Assembly: GCA_903907865.1 (NCBI GenBank)
Contig: CAIVPR010000078.1
Location: 124,001-188,000 of the forward strand
DNA length: 64,000 nucleotides
Source: an uncultured Acidobacteriia bacterium
GTDB lineage: Bacteria > Acidobacteriota > Terriglobia > Bryobacterales > Bryobacteraceae
Reading direction: 5' to 3'
In this document: piece after piece, positions 1 to 7,197 of the stretch
How positions within the stretch are numbered: position 1 is the stretch's first letter
Layout of the letters: each line of letters opens with the position of its first letter
Made by a program: the position numbers and the translations under genes
The notes under the pieces: generated by a model
Databases searched by the model: none
Seen by the model: only the letters and a program-made list of their open reading frames with translations
What the model was told of the DNA's origin: nothing

Positions 1-1
1 G

Positions 2-532
2 CTGGAGCGGTTGACGCAGCTCACCAAGTTGACGGAACTCACGATGGGCGGCAACGAGTTGGGAGACGCGGGACTGCAGGCGCTGCGGCAGATGTCTGGA
101 CTGACGTTTCTCGACCTGAGCGGCCGTCAGGGGACGGACAAGAATGTCTGGACCGTGGCGATGACGGACGTCGGGCTGGACGCGGTGTTGACGCTAAAGA
201 ATCTGCGGGAACTGCGGTTTTCGTGCAATTCGGTGGGCGTGGGGATCGAGGGCCAGCGGCTGGGCGAGATTAGCTTCCTGACGGTGACGGAGAAGTGGAT
301 GGAGAAGTTCGCCGGCCTGCCGAAGCTGGAGAGGCTGAAGGTGCAGGGCTGCAACCGGGTCGGGGACGGCGCAGTGAAGGCGCTGGCGGGGATGCCGAAT
401 TTGCGGGAGGTGGATTTGCAGGGGACGTCGGTGACAGCTAAAGGCGCGGAGGGGTTGAAGGCGGGGAAGCCTGGGGTGGTGGTGTTTTTCGGGCCTTGGG
501 AGGCCAAGTCGGCGAACTATCGGAATAACTAG
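2..532 (+). CDS. Leucine-rich repeat protein, 3' end only
   Basis: The reading frame is open to the left window edge, so the true start lies outside; the TTG at 11 is only the first possible start codon visible. The protein shows several leucine-rich repeats of the RNase-inhibitor/F-box type (for example LTKLTELTMGGNELGDAGL near the start and MPNLREVDLQGTSVTAKGAE near the end), a scaffold usually used for protein binding. The C-terminus ends shortly after the last repeat with a short tail. The cellular location cannot be judged because the N-terminus is missing. It converges on the next gene 37 bases downstream. Binding partner and function are unknown. Confidence 0.75.
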   Translation: MERLTQLTKLTELTMGGNELGDAGLQALRQMSGLTFLDLSGRQGTDKNVWTVAMTDVGLDAVLTLKNLRELRFSCNSVGVGIEGQRLGEISFLTVTEKWMEKFAGLPKLERLKVQGCNRVGDGAVKALAGMPNLREVDLQGTSVTAKGAEGLKAGKPGVVVFFGPWEAKSANYRNN

Positions 533-569
533 ACCGGGGCCCGCAATCAGGCCTCGGGCAAGCTCTACT

Positions 570-1286
570 TCACTTAAGCCGCCTGTGCGCGGGAATCTGG
601 TCGTTCGCGCGTGCCATCGACTCTGCGTATTGCCTGTACCGTTCCCCAATGAAAGAGGAATCTAGTTTTTGCAGTGCTTCGTTGGCGATAGTAAGCCCAA
701 CTCCTGAGAATTGTGCCCTCAAGGGCTTAACGCTAGCTTCTCCGAGTGCAGCCATCACCGAGAGCGCCGTTGGATGTGCATACTTTGACAAGATTTTGAC
801 GTTGGTGTTATAGAATTCACCGAGGCTGGCGATAGCTGCAGCATCCCTCGCTTCTTTGAACTTGTGTGAGTCTTTTGTTCTGGGCAAGCCCGCTTCTGCG
901 GCCTCGAGCCTTGTTCGTGTTTCGTCATCGAGCCCCGGAATCTTCCGGTTCAATGCGACCAGATCGCGAATCGCGTCGTCGGAGAACTCTAGTGCGTTGT
1001 CCTCTGACATTGCGCAGTACTCGACCCAAACTCGAAGTTCAACAAGGTTTCGGGCCAACCAAGCAACGACCGCGAGGTCACCCCGTCGTTTTGCACGGGC
1101 CAAGAGATCCCGATTGCGTTCCACAGCGTCTTTGAGGCGGACATAGAGAATTGCCGGAAGAGTCCTATTGTCCTGTGGGTCGCGCTTCCAATCTAGGGGT
1201 TCCATGATCCAATGGTCCATAGCCGTTTGTCCCGATGTTCCGTATCGCACGAGTGAAACGAGGCCCAACCACTCGCGCCAAATCAT
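570..1286 (-). CDS. DUF5677-like hypothetical protein
   Basis: A 238-residue protein, probably all alpha-helical, without signal peptide or membrane segment. The central part (RNLVELRVWVEYC) and the C-terminal part (ILSKYAHPTALSVM) resemble the helical bundle of DUF5677/HEPN-like proteins, in which a conserved Y-x-HP motif near the end is common; the resemblance is by eye. The first ATG (1286) lies 5 bases after the stop of a decayed antitoxin gene on the same strand. Later ATGs at 1223 and 1211 are possible starts, and the first 21 residues look less like coding sequence. Function unknown; it sits in a patch of toxin-antitoxin remnants. Confidence 0.6.
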   Translation of the reverse strand: MIWREWLGLVSLVRYGTSGQTAMDHWIMEPLDWKRDPQDNRTLPAILYVRLKDAVERNRDLLARAKRRGDLAVVAWLARNLVELRVWVEYCAMSEDNALEFSDDAIRDLVALNRKIPGLDDETRTRLEAAEAGLPRTKDSHKFKEARDAAAIASLGEFYNTNVKILSKYAHPTALSVMAALGEASVKPLRAQFSGVGLTIANEALQKLDSSFIGERYRQYAESMARANDQIPAHRRLK

Positions 1287-1291
1287 CTGCC

Positions 1292-1615
1292 CTACGCCGC
1301 CCGACCCAAATCCGCAAACCGGATCGGCACCTCAACCCCATCCTTGAACCGCGCTGCCAGAACCAACTCGACGTCCATTGCCTCGATGAACTTCCGCAGC
1401 GTCCCCAAATAAAGTTCTGCCCGCTATTCCGATTTCGAAGCCTCGGCTTGACTCGCACCCAACAGATCCGCCATCGCCTCCGACGTCAATCCCCGCGCCT
1501 TGCGGACTTGCCCCGGATGGAGTTCCTCGGCCAATTCCCGAACACCCGCAGCGATGGCGGCCTAGGTCTCGGGTTTGAGTTGCGACTTGATTTCGGACCA
1601 AGACTTGCGCTTCAT
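1292..1615 (-). pseudogene. XRE-family (HigA-like) antitoxin pseudogene with two internal stops
   Basis: Read as one frame of 107 codons, this encodes a typical helix-turn-helix antitoxin: start MKRKSWSEIKSQL, then LHPGQVRKARGLTSEAMADL (the HTH) and a C-terminal part YLGTLRKFIEAMDVELVLA. Two TAG codons interrupt it, at codon 18 (1562-1564) and codon 64 (1424-1426). Both sit where family members plausibly carry Gln or Arg (PET-stop-AAIAAG and KSE-stop-RAEL), so each is explained by one CAG-to-TAG change. The rest of the frame is intact, so decay is recent. Its ATG overlaps the stop of a short upstream frame (ATGA), as in a coupled toxin-antitoxin operon. A sequencing error at both sites is possible but unlikely. 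Confidence 0.75.
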
Positions 1616-1698
1616 AGGTTCCCCTTCATCAACGGCGAATCCATCTCCAACTGTCTCAAATGTTCGTCGAACAGCGCATCCGCCCGTGGGACGAACAT
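1612..1698 (-). CDS. Short unidentified ORF coupled to the decayed antitoxin
   Basis: A 28-codon frame (MFVPRADALFDEHLRQLEMD, then a short tail ending KGNL) that stops in an ATGA overlap with the XRE antitoxin pseudogene. The frame stays open upstream into the end of the BrnA-like gene and reads plausibly as protein (TYPKTGKPRG), so this may be the 3' remnant of a longer gene lost by deletion, possibly the partner of the antitoxin. I do not recognise the family. It is reported because the coupling and the protein-like composition are visible. Confidence 0.3.
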   Translation of the reverse strand: MFVPRADALFDEHLRQLEMDSPLMKGNL

Positions 1699-1735
1699 CC
1701 CACGAGGCTTCCCCGTCTTCGGGTAGGTCTGGGGA

Positions 1736-2059
1736 TCAGGCTGTCGTCCGAACGAGAACGGCCTGTTCCTCGCGCTCCAACGCTTCGTGGACGACCATCT
1801 TCAAATAGGTCTGGTATCGCAGGCCACGTCGTTCTGCTTGGACCCTCGCACGCGCGATGTCGGAGGGATCGATCCGAATGGACACCGTCGGCGTGGCACC
1901 AGACGGCGAACCCCTCCCAATCAAGGCTGCGAGATTCGTGGTCCGGCCTTCGACGACGGCCTTCTCCATCCACCGAGCCGTCTCTTCGCGGTGGTCGAAC
2001 CACCACTGTGCTTCTTCCGCCTCGGACTCGAACTTTGGCAGCTTCATCTCGTCGTTCAT
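1736..2059 (-). CDS. BrnA-like antitoxin (CopG/ribbon-helix-helix)
   Basis: A 107-residue protein with the layout of BrnA/CopG antitoxins. The N-terminal part (EAQWWFDHREE) is the toxin-wrapping region seen in this group, and the C-terminal part (VSIRIDPSDIARARVQAERR followed by GLRYQTYLKMVVHEAL) is a ribbon-helix-helix DNA-binding domain. Its start overlaps the stop of the upstream BrnT-like toxin gene by four bases (ATGA), the usual coupling for this module. Known members neutralise the toxin by complex formation, and the complex represses its own promoter. The gene appears intact. Confidence 0.75.
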   Translation of the reverse strand: MNDEMKLPKFESEAEEAQWWFDHREETARWMEKAVVEGRTTNLAALIGRGSPSGATPTVSIRIDPSDIARARVQAERRGLRYQTYLKMVVHEALEREEQAVLVRTTA

Positions 2060-2355
2060 ATCGGCTCACCTTCTAAATACAGTTCCTGCAGCCGGACTGG
2101 CGCGTCGTAGGCTGTGACCGCTCGCAGCAAGCCGCGCCGCTCGGTGAATACCACCACAACCAGTCGGCCCGCCGCAGTCCGCCCTACCGCCTTCACGCGC
2201 TCTTCGCCCTCGTCTTGGATCTCCACCATGAGCGCGTCGGGGTCCACGATCGCCTGCATGGCTTCACAGGGCGAGACCCGATGCCGGGCCAAATGAGATA
2301 CGTTCGCATCATCCCAATCAAACTTCGGCCATTCAGGTTTCCGCGAATCGCGCAT
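2056..2355 (-). CDS. BrnT-like ribonuclease toxin
   Basis: A 99-residue basic/acidic protein of the BrnT fold (RelE-like). Diagnostic parts are the start KFDWDDANVSHLARHRVS, the central RTAAGRLVVVVFTERR and the C-terminal TAYDAPVRLQE. BrnT toxins cleave RNA and stop growth until bound by BrnA. Toxin first, antitoxin second and the four-base overlap with the next gene match the brnTA order. The typical C-terminal R-I-I-S-A-R-x-A motif of BrnT is only loosely present (LRAVTAYDAP), so activity is uncertain. An inverted repeat sits directly upstream of the start codon. Confidence 0.7.
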   Translation of the reverse strand: MRDSRKPEWPKFDWDDANVSHLARHRVSPCEAMQAIVDPDALMVEIQDEGEERVKAVGRTAAGRLVVVVFTERRGLLRAVTAYDAPVRLQELYLEGEPI

Positions 2356-2360
2356 CGGGT

Positions 2361-2379
2361 CTGTAACTACAGTGTATAC
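2361..2379 (-). promoter_or_regulatory. Putative operator/promoter of the BrnTA-like pair
   Basis: Six bases upstream of the toxin ATG lies the inverted repeat CTGTA-AC-TACAG (2361-2372), followed by the palindrome GTATAC (2374-2379). On the minus strand TACACT (2371-2376) could be the -10 box, so a dimeric ribbon-helix-helix repressor bound here would cover the transcription start. Autorepression through such palindromes is known for this toxin-antitoxin class. The assignment is inference from position and symmetry. Confidence 0.4.
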
Positions 2380-2396
2380 GCAATGGATACTTCAAG

Positions 2397-2519
2397 GTGC
2401 TGGCCCGCAGAGGCCTAGTCGATGAAGGCGTCAGCCACGCGGAACTCGCGTGTCGGCGCGGCGAGTGGCGTAACGGACCTTCTGGACAGATTGTGGCGGA
2501 AGCGAAAGGGATGGATTGA
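2397..2519 (+). CDS. Doubtful 40-codon ORF or coding remnant
   Basis: A GTG-initiated frame of 40 codons (LARRGLVDEGVSHAELACRR ... GQIVAEAKGMD) fills most of the gap between the BrnT-like gene and the next small gene. Its stop overlaps the TTG start of that gene. The frame is open a few codons further upstream with no ATG. The composition is protein-like, but no family is recognised. It could be the tail of a lost gene in this decaying patch, or chance. Confidence 0.2.
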   Translation: MLARRGLVDEGVSHAELACRRGEWRNGPSGQIVAEAKGMD

Positions 2520-2746
2520 CTAGCTTAGGTGACCCCCAAACTCCCGCTGCAGTACACGTCCACCAAATCGTGGACACCATCCCGGCCGGGGAACTGGACG
2601 ACGTCCTCGACTGCTTGGCGGAGTGGAGTGACTCGGACAAAGAGCTTAGTGCCGAAGCTTGGGCGGGTATCCAGGAGGGATTGGATGATTTGCAAAACGG
2701 TCGTACCATTTCCCATGAGGAGTTTCGCAAGAAATACGACCTGTGA
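2516..2746 (+). CDS. RelB/YefM-like orphan antitoxin
   Basis: A 76-residue acidic protein. The core HQIVDTIPAGELDDVLDCL resembles the helical N-terminal part of many RelB-type antitoxins, and the C-terminus RTISHEEFRKKYDL is the characteristic antitoxin tail. The annotated start is a TTG; a GTG within the core is an alternative. No toxin gene follows: the next 120 bases lead into pfaD without a recognisable RelE/ParE frame. It may be a solitary antitoxin acting in trans or a relic. Confidence 0.5.
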   Translation: MTSLGDPQTPAAVHVHQIVDTIPAGELDDVLDCLAEWSDSDKELSAEAWAGIQEGLDDLQNGRTISHEEFRKKYDL

Positions 2747-2867
2747 AGTTGGCCTGATCTTCAGATCACGGGACCCAACCCACCACCCGCGTAATAGTTC
2801 GGTAATACCCACCCCCACCCCACGCCCCCGCTAGCCTCGCGCCCCCCCGCCATGGCATCCTGAAATC

Positions 2868-4424
2868 TTGCCCTCCATCCAAGCTCCCACAGGCACCGCC
2901 TCCACCGGTTGGGCCGTCGAAAACCCCCACATCGCCGTCGACCTCGTGCTCGATCCGGCCACCCACCGTCCGGTGCCGGCCGCCGTTGACTCCAACTCCG
3001 GCACCACGGTCGGTCGCATCCCCGGCATCAACCCGGCCAGTCTGGGCGACCCCTCGTTCATGGCCGTCCACAACGTCCGTCTGCCGTACATCTGCGGCGA
3101 GATGGCGAACGGCATCGCCAGCGTCCCCATGGTCCAGGCGATGGGGAAGGCCCGGCTCCTCGGCTTTTTCGGTGCCGCTGGCCTCCCGCTGTACGAGATC
3201 GAAAAGGCCATCGCCCAATTGAAGGCGACCGTCGGCGACGCCAGCTGGGGTTCCAACCTCATCCACTCGCCCCAGGATCCAGATCTCGAAGAGCGCTCGG
3301 TTGACCTCTACCTGCGCGAAGGTGTCACGCGCGTCTCCGCCTCGGCCTTCATGGCGTTGCGTCCCAGCATCGTTCGCTACGCCTGCACCGGCCTGCGCAC
3401 CGCGCCCGACGGCAGCATCGTCCGTCGCAACCACGTCTTCGCCAAGATCTCGCGCGTCGAAGTGGCCAAGCCGTTTCTGGCACCAGCCCCCGACAACATG
3501 CTCGCCGCGCTGCTCGAAAAAGGCCAGCTCACCCGCGACGAGGTCGAATTGGCCCGCCGCATTCCGGTCGCGGAGGATTTCAGCGTCGAGGCCGATTCCG
3601 GCGGACACACCGACAACCGTCCGCTCACCGTACTGCTGCCCGCCATCCTCACTTTGCGCGACGAGATGGTCGTCAAGCACGGTTTCACCAGCCCGATCCG
3701 CATCGGTGCGGCTGGCGGCCTCGGTTCCCCCGGTGGCGTCGCCGCCGCGTTCGCGGCCGGAGCGGCCTACGTCCTGACGGGCTCGGTCAACCAAGCCGCC
3801 ATTGAATCCGCCCTCAGCCCGCTCGGCAAGAAGCTGCTTTGCCAAGCTGCGGCGACTGATGTCATGATGGCCCCCGCCGCCGACATGTTCGAACTGGGTG
3901 TCAAGGTGCAGGTTCTGAAGCGCGCGACGTTCTTCGCGGCCCGTGCCTCGAAGCTTTACGAGCTCTATTCACGCCACGATTCGCTGGAATCCATCCCCGC
4001 CGACACCATGAAGGCCTTGGAGCGTGACGTCTTCAAGCAGCCGGTCGCCCAGATCTGGGCCGACACGGAAGCGTTCTTCCAGAAGCGCATGCCGCACGAG
4101 ATCGAAAAGGCCTACCGCGAACCCAAGCACCGCATGGCGCTCGTCTTCCGCTGGTACTTGCACTTTGCCAGCCGCTGGGCGATCACGGGCGAGTCCACAC
4201 GCCAAGCCGACTACCAGATCTGGTGCGGACCGGCCATGGGTGCGTTCAACCAGTGGGCCGCAGGCAGCTTCCTCGCTGCCGCCGAGAATCGCACCGTTGT
4301 GCAAATCGCGCTGAACCTGATGCATGGGGCCACGTCGATCACGCGCGCCCACCAGTTGCGGACCTTCGGCGTCGACGTGCCGCAGCAGCACTTCAATTTT
4401 GCTCCCCGCAAGTTCGAGGAATAG
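2868..4424 (+). CDS. pfaD: PfaD-family enoyl reductase (2-nitropropane dioxygenase-like)
   Basis: A 518-residue FMN-dependent TIM-barrel protein of the PfaD/polyketide enoyl-reductase family. The order GFFGAAGLPLYEIEKAI (N-terminal barrel), WGSNLIHSPQDPDLEERSVD, EADSGGHTDNRPL, RIGAAGGLGSPGGVAAAFAA and the long C-terminal part with GPAMGAFNQWAAGS is diagnostic. In polyunsaturated fatty acid and some polyketide synthases it reduces the enoyl intermediate bound to the carrier protein. Here no PfaA/B/C synthase or acyl carrier protein is nearby, so its partner must lie elsewhere or it has another role. The start is TTG because no ATG/GTG precedes the first conserved block in frame. Confidence 0.85.
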   Translation: MPSIQAPTGTASTGWAVENPHIAVDLVLDPATHRPVPAAVDSNSGTTVGRIPGINPASLGDPSFMAVHNVRLPYICGEMANGIASVPMVQAMGKARLLGFFGAAGLPLYEIEKAIAQLKATVGDASWGSNLIHSPQDPDLEERSVDLYLREGVTRVSASAFMALRPSIVRYACTGLRTAPDGSIVRRNHVFAKISRVEVAKPFLAPAPDNMLAALLEKGQLTRDEVELARRIPVAEDFSVEADSGGHTDNRPLTVLLPAILTLRDEMVVKHGFTSPIRIGAAGGLGSPGGVAAAFAAGAAYVLTGSVNQAAIESALSPLGKKLLCQAAATDVMMAPAADMFELGVKVQVLKRATFFAARASKLYELYSRHDSLESIPADTMKALERDVFKQPVAQIWADTEAFFQKRMPHEIEKAYREPKHRMALVFRWYLHFASRWAITGESTRQADYQIWCGPAMGAFNQWAAGSFLAAAENRTVVQIALNLMHGATSITRAHQLRTFGVDVPQQHFNFAPRKFEE

Positions 4425-4435
4425 CCCGGCGACCG

Positions 4436-5308
4436 CTAGACGGCTTGGGCGCGCGCTGCCAGATACTCGGCGACGGCGTCCTCAAGGGGAGGCATCGCGG
4501 CGATGCCGCACTCGCGCAGACGGGCGTTGTCCAAGGCCGAAAACTTCGGACGGCGCGCCGCCGTCCGGTATTCGCGGGCGTCGGTCGGATGCAGGTCGGC
4601 TTTGATGCCCGCCTTGTCGAAGATGATGCGCGCATAGTCGAACCAAGATACTGCGACGCCGCCGCCGATGTGGAAGACGCCGTCGAGATCGCGCTCCAAA
4701 AGGTCAATGGAGCGGCTGGCCAAGGCCGGGGCGAAGGTCGGGGAGGCCACGTTGTCCACCACGACGCGGATGGGCTTGCCATCGCGTGCGAGGCGCAACA
4801 TTACTTCCGGAAAATTGCCGCGGGCCGTCTTCAAGGCGCCGACCCCGAAGACGCCGGAGGTCCGAACGACAATCGGGCGCTCCAAGTATGCCTGGGCGTA
4901 AAGTTCGCCCGCCAATTTGGAAACCGCGTAGGCACCAAGCGGATGCACTTGGTCGCGCTCGGTGTAGGAGCGACCGAGCAATCCGTCGAAAACGTAGTCG
5001 GTGGAGAAATGGACCAAGCGCGCGTCGCACTGGCGGCAAGCCAGGGCCAAGTTGCGCACGGCGAGACCGTTCGCCTCGAGGGCAGCCAAGGGCTCGCGCT
5101 CGGCCACGTCGACCTGGTTGTAGGCGGCTGCGTTGAAGACCGCGAAGGGGTCGAACTCGGCAATGGCCTTTTCCACGCGCTCGGCGCTGGAGATGTCGAT
5201 ATCGGCCCTGCCGAAAGACGCCACCTCATAGCCGCGACGCTTGAGTTCGGCGGTCAGCTCCACGCCCAATTGCCCGAAGGCTCCGAAAACCACTACACGT
5301 TTTGACAT
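4436..5308 (-). CDS. rfbD: dTDP-4-dehydrorhamnose reductase
   Basis: A 290-residue short-chain dehydrogenase-like protein. The N-terminal VVVFGAFGQLGVELTAEL is the NADPH-binding glycine motif; FNAAAYNQVDVAE and VHFSTDYVFDGL with the later YAVSKLAGE give the S/T-Y-K catalytic set; VRTSGVFG and SWFDYARIIF complete the RfbD pattern. It catalyses the last step of dTDP-L-rhamnose synthesis for cell-surface glycans. The frame extends upstream, but the ATG at 5308 is placed right before the Rossmann motif. A TAGACT box 10 bases upstream of this ATG fits a promoter. The other rhamnose genes are not adjacent. It converges on pfaD. Confidence 0.88.
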   Translation of the reverse strand: MSKRVVVFGAFGQLGVELTAELKRRGYEVASFGRADIDISSAERVEKAIAEFDPFAVFNAAAYNQVDVAEREPLAALEANGLAVRNLALACRQCDARLVHFSTDYVFDGLLGRSYTERDQVHPLGAYAVSKLAGELYAQAYLERPIVVRTSGVFGVGALKTARGNFPEVMLRLARDGKPIRVVVDNVASPTFAPALASRSIDLLERDLDGVFHIGGGVAVSWFDYARIIFDKAGIKADLHPTDAREYRTAARRPKFSALDNARLRECGIAAMPPLEDAVAEYLAARAQAV

Positions 5309-5321
5309 GCTTGCCCCCAGT

Positions 5322-5744
5322 CTACCAGCGGGGGGAAAATAGGGCCAGCAGGATCGCGGCAACTCCCGTCGCGAGGCAGATGCCAGCCCACACAACCCAC
5401 GAAAGTCCGAGGAACTCGGGCTGCTTGGCCAAGACCTGGGCCGGAGCTTTCTGCCGCGCCATCGAGCGTTCCAGCTCCAGACGTTCGCGTCCGGCCTTGT
5501 CCGCAATCACGATTGTGCCGGCGTTACGACTGGCCGTGACTTCCAGCAACTCGGTGCGCAACGGTTCCGGCACATCCTGGACTGACCGGTAGAAGCCGCT
5601 CTTGCCGCGTGCGGCGATCATGACCGCCGATGTCCGCACCACGCCAGACACCCGCCGTGCAATGCGCAATCCGCAATCCGGACAGCCAGCCTCGCCGTGC
5701 TCGAAGAGCGGGGCAAACTCGAACTGGCAGCGCGGGCAGACCAT
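5322..5744 (-). CDS. Zinc-ribbon membrane protein, function unknown
   Basis: A 140-residue protein that begins with a zinc ribbon (CPRC and CPDC pairs within the first 25 residues) and ends with one transmembrane helix (WVVWAGICLATGVAAILLAL). The middle is charged (RERLELERSMARQ). This layout, an N-terminal ribbon facing the cytoplasm and a tail anchor, is common in uncharacterised small proteins. It follows the LysR-type gene on the same strand with a gap of only seven bases, so the two are likely co-transcribed. I do not recognise a named family. Confidence 0.65.
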   Translation of the reverse strand: MVCPRCQFEFAPLFEHGEAGCPDCGLRIARRVSGVVRTSAVMIAARGKSGFYRSVQDVPEPLRTELLEVTASRNAGTIVIADKAGRERLELERSMARQKAPAQVLAKQPEFLGLSWVVWAGICLATGVAAILLALFSPRW

Positions 5745-5751
5745 GGAGGAG

Positions 5752-6675
5752 CTATTCGCTGGGCGGCGGGGAGACGCGGGCCGACCCGCTGACGGAGCCG
5801 AAGTGCGCGAGTATGACTTGGATGAAGCCGAGTGCCGCCTTCGAAAGAGCCTTGTCCTTGCGGTAGATCAGACCCAGCTTCCGGATCATCGGTTCGGGGG
5901 ACAACGGGCGCGTGACCAGTGTTCCGGCCTCCACGTCCTCCACGCAATTCGAGGCTGCTAGGAAGCAGATCCCTAAGCCCGCCTTGACGAACCGCTTCAT
6001 GGTCTCGGTGGAATCCAGTTCCATGGAGATGCGGATGTCGTCTTCAACCCGCTCGAACCAGCCGTTGAGGCGGCTGCGTGTCATGCCGGTCTGCGGAAGC
6101 AGGAGCGAGTAGGGAATCAGGTCTTCACAGGAAATCCGTTCCGAGGCCGCCAGAGGATGTCCGGCGGGGAGAACGCAATGGATTTCGTCGCGGTAGATGT
6201 CGACGATCTGGACGCGCTTCTCGGCCACGGGCAACTGCGTCAGGCCGAAGTCGGCCACATTTTCCATGACGGCCTCGACCACGCGAGAACCATACGAGCG
6301 GTTTACCTGCAGCTGGACGCCGGGAAACTGTTCCTTATATTCCGCGAAGACGGACGGGAGCACATAGATGCAGGTGGCCTCGTTGGCGGCGATTACCAAT
6401 TCGCCCCGCGGCGTGGTCTCCAATTCGTTGAGGGCGTACTGCGCTTGGCGGCGGATGTCCATCATCTGTTCGGCATACTGCGCGAACAACTTCCCCGCCG
6501 TAGTGAGGGAGATGCGGCTGCCGAAACGTTCAAACAGCTCCGCCTTGAGCTCGTGCTCCATCTGACGGATCTGTGCGCTGATAGCCGGTTGGGTCCGGTA
6601 ACAGGTCTGTGCCGCCTTGGAGAAGCTCTTCAGGCGAACAATTTCGAGAAACGTGTGGATCTGGTCGAAATCCAT
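5752..6675 (-). CDS. LysR-family transcriptional regulator
   Basis: The N-terminal winged helix is clear (FLEIVRLKSFSKAAQTCYRT, then QPAISAQIRQMEHEL) and the remainder is a periplasmic-binding-like effector domain. The domain pattern (SRISLTTAGKLFAQYA) is standard. The ATG at 6675 starts at MDFDQIHTFL, the usual LysR beginning; in-frame starts at 6702 (ATG) and 6714 (TTG) would add 9-13 residues. It is divergent from the cytochrome c gene, which it may control, and is followed by the zinc-ribbon gene. The effector is not predictable from sequence. Confidence 0.85.
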   Translation of the reverse strand: MDFDQIHTFLEIVRLKSFSKAAQTCYRTQPAISAQIRQMEHELKAELFERFGSRISLTTAGKLFAQYAEQMMDIRRQAQYALNELETTPRGELVIAANEATCIYVLPSVFAEYKEQFPGVQLQVNRSYGSRVVEAVMENVADFGLTQLPVAEKRVQIVDIYRDEIHCVLPAGHPLAASERISCEDLIPYSLLLPQTGMTRSRLNGWFERVEDDIRISMELDSTETMKRFVKAGLGICFLAASNCVEDVEAGTLVTRPLSPEPMIRKLGLIYRKDKALSKAALGFIQVILAHFGSVSGSARVSPPPSE

Positions 6676-6771
6676 AGCCTGAGTCGGGGTACCCTCTGCC
6701 ATCCGAGACGGCAAAGAGTAACGGTTACGATTCTAACAGATCTGGGCATTGCGTTACACGCCAAGGTCCGA

Positions 6772-6777
6772 TAGCAT
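6772..6777 (+). promoter_or_regulatory. Putative -10 box, leaderless cytochrome c gene
   Basis: TAGCAT ends six bases before the ATG at 6784 and no Shine-Dalgarno sequence is present. At the usual 6-7 nt from a -10 box, transcription would begin at the A of the start codon. Confidence 0.4.
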
Positions 6778-6783
6778 GGGGCC

Positions 6784-7197
6784 ATGCGGATTTTTCTCGC
6801 GACGTTGGTCGCGGCAACGGCCCTGATGGGGCAACAGGCACCGGCGTCGGACGACGCGAAGGTGGCACGCGGAAAGTATCTGGTGGAAGAAGTCGCCAAG
6901 TGCCAGGATTGCCATACACCGAAGATGGACAACGGGGACCTGATCAAGTCCCAGTTCATGAAAGGCGCGTCGCTCGGTGTGATTCCGGTCTCGCAGTCGG
7001 CCAACTGGAAGAACAAGAGTCCGGACGCGACGTCGACAAGCACCTTGTGGAAGCGCTGGACCGACGAGGGGATGATCAAGTTCTTCGAAACGGGCAGGAA
7101 TCCCCGCGGCACCAAACCTGCGGCACCGATGCCGGCCTATACAATGAAGCGCGAGGACGCCGAGGCGATCGTCGCGTACCTGAAGTCCCTGCCGTGA
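6784..7197 (+). CDS. Secreted monohaem cytochrome c family protein
   Basis: A 137-residue protein with an N-terminal signal peptide (MRIFLATLVAATALMG) and one haem-binding CxxCH motif (C40-Q-D-C43-H44). A Met in APMPAYTM near residue 116 is a plausible distal haem ligand, and the C-terminal helix REDAEAIVAYLKSLP is typical of class I cytochromes c. It should act in the periplasm as an electron carrier or as part of an oxidase/dehydrogenase. Its stop overlaps the GTG of the next gene (GTGA), indicating translational coupling. Confidence 0.82.
   Translation: MRIFLATLVAATALMGQQAPASDDAKVARGKYLVEEVAKCQDCHTPKMDNGDLIKSQFMKGASLGVIPVSQSANWKNKSPDATSTSTLWKRWTDEGMIKFFETGRNPRGTKPAAPMPAYTMKREDAEAIVAYLKSLP

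Noticed and set aside
1235-1726. 163-codon plus-strand ORF
   Set aside because: Covers the antitoxin pseudogene region in antisense; composition is not protein-like, while the minus frame matches an antitoxin.
1656-2069. 137-codon minus-strand ORF in the BrnA region
   Set aside because: Arg/Asp-rich frame overlapping the BrnA-like gene, which has recognisable ribbon-helix-helix features.
2766-3845. 359-codon minus-strand ORF opposite pfaD
   Set aside because: Low-complexity Gly/Asp/Arg-rich translation typical of antisense reading of a GC-rich gene; pfaD is conserved on the other strand.
4223-5305. 360-codon plus-strand ORF
   Set aside because: Antisense of rfbD; no recognisable domain.
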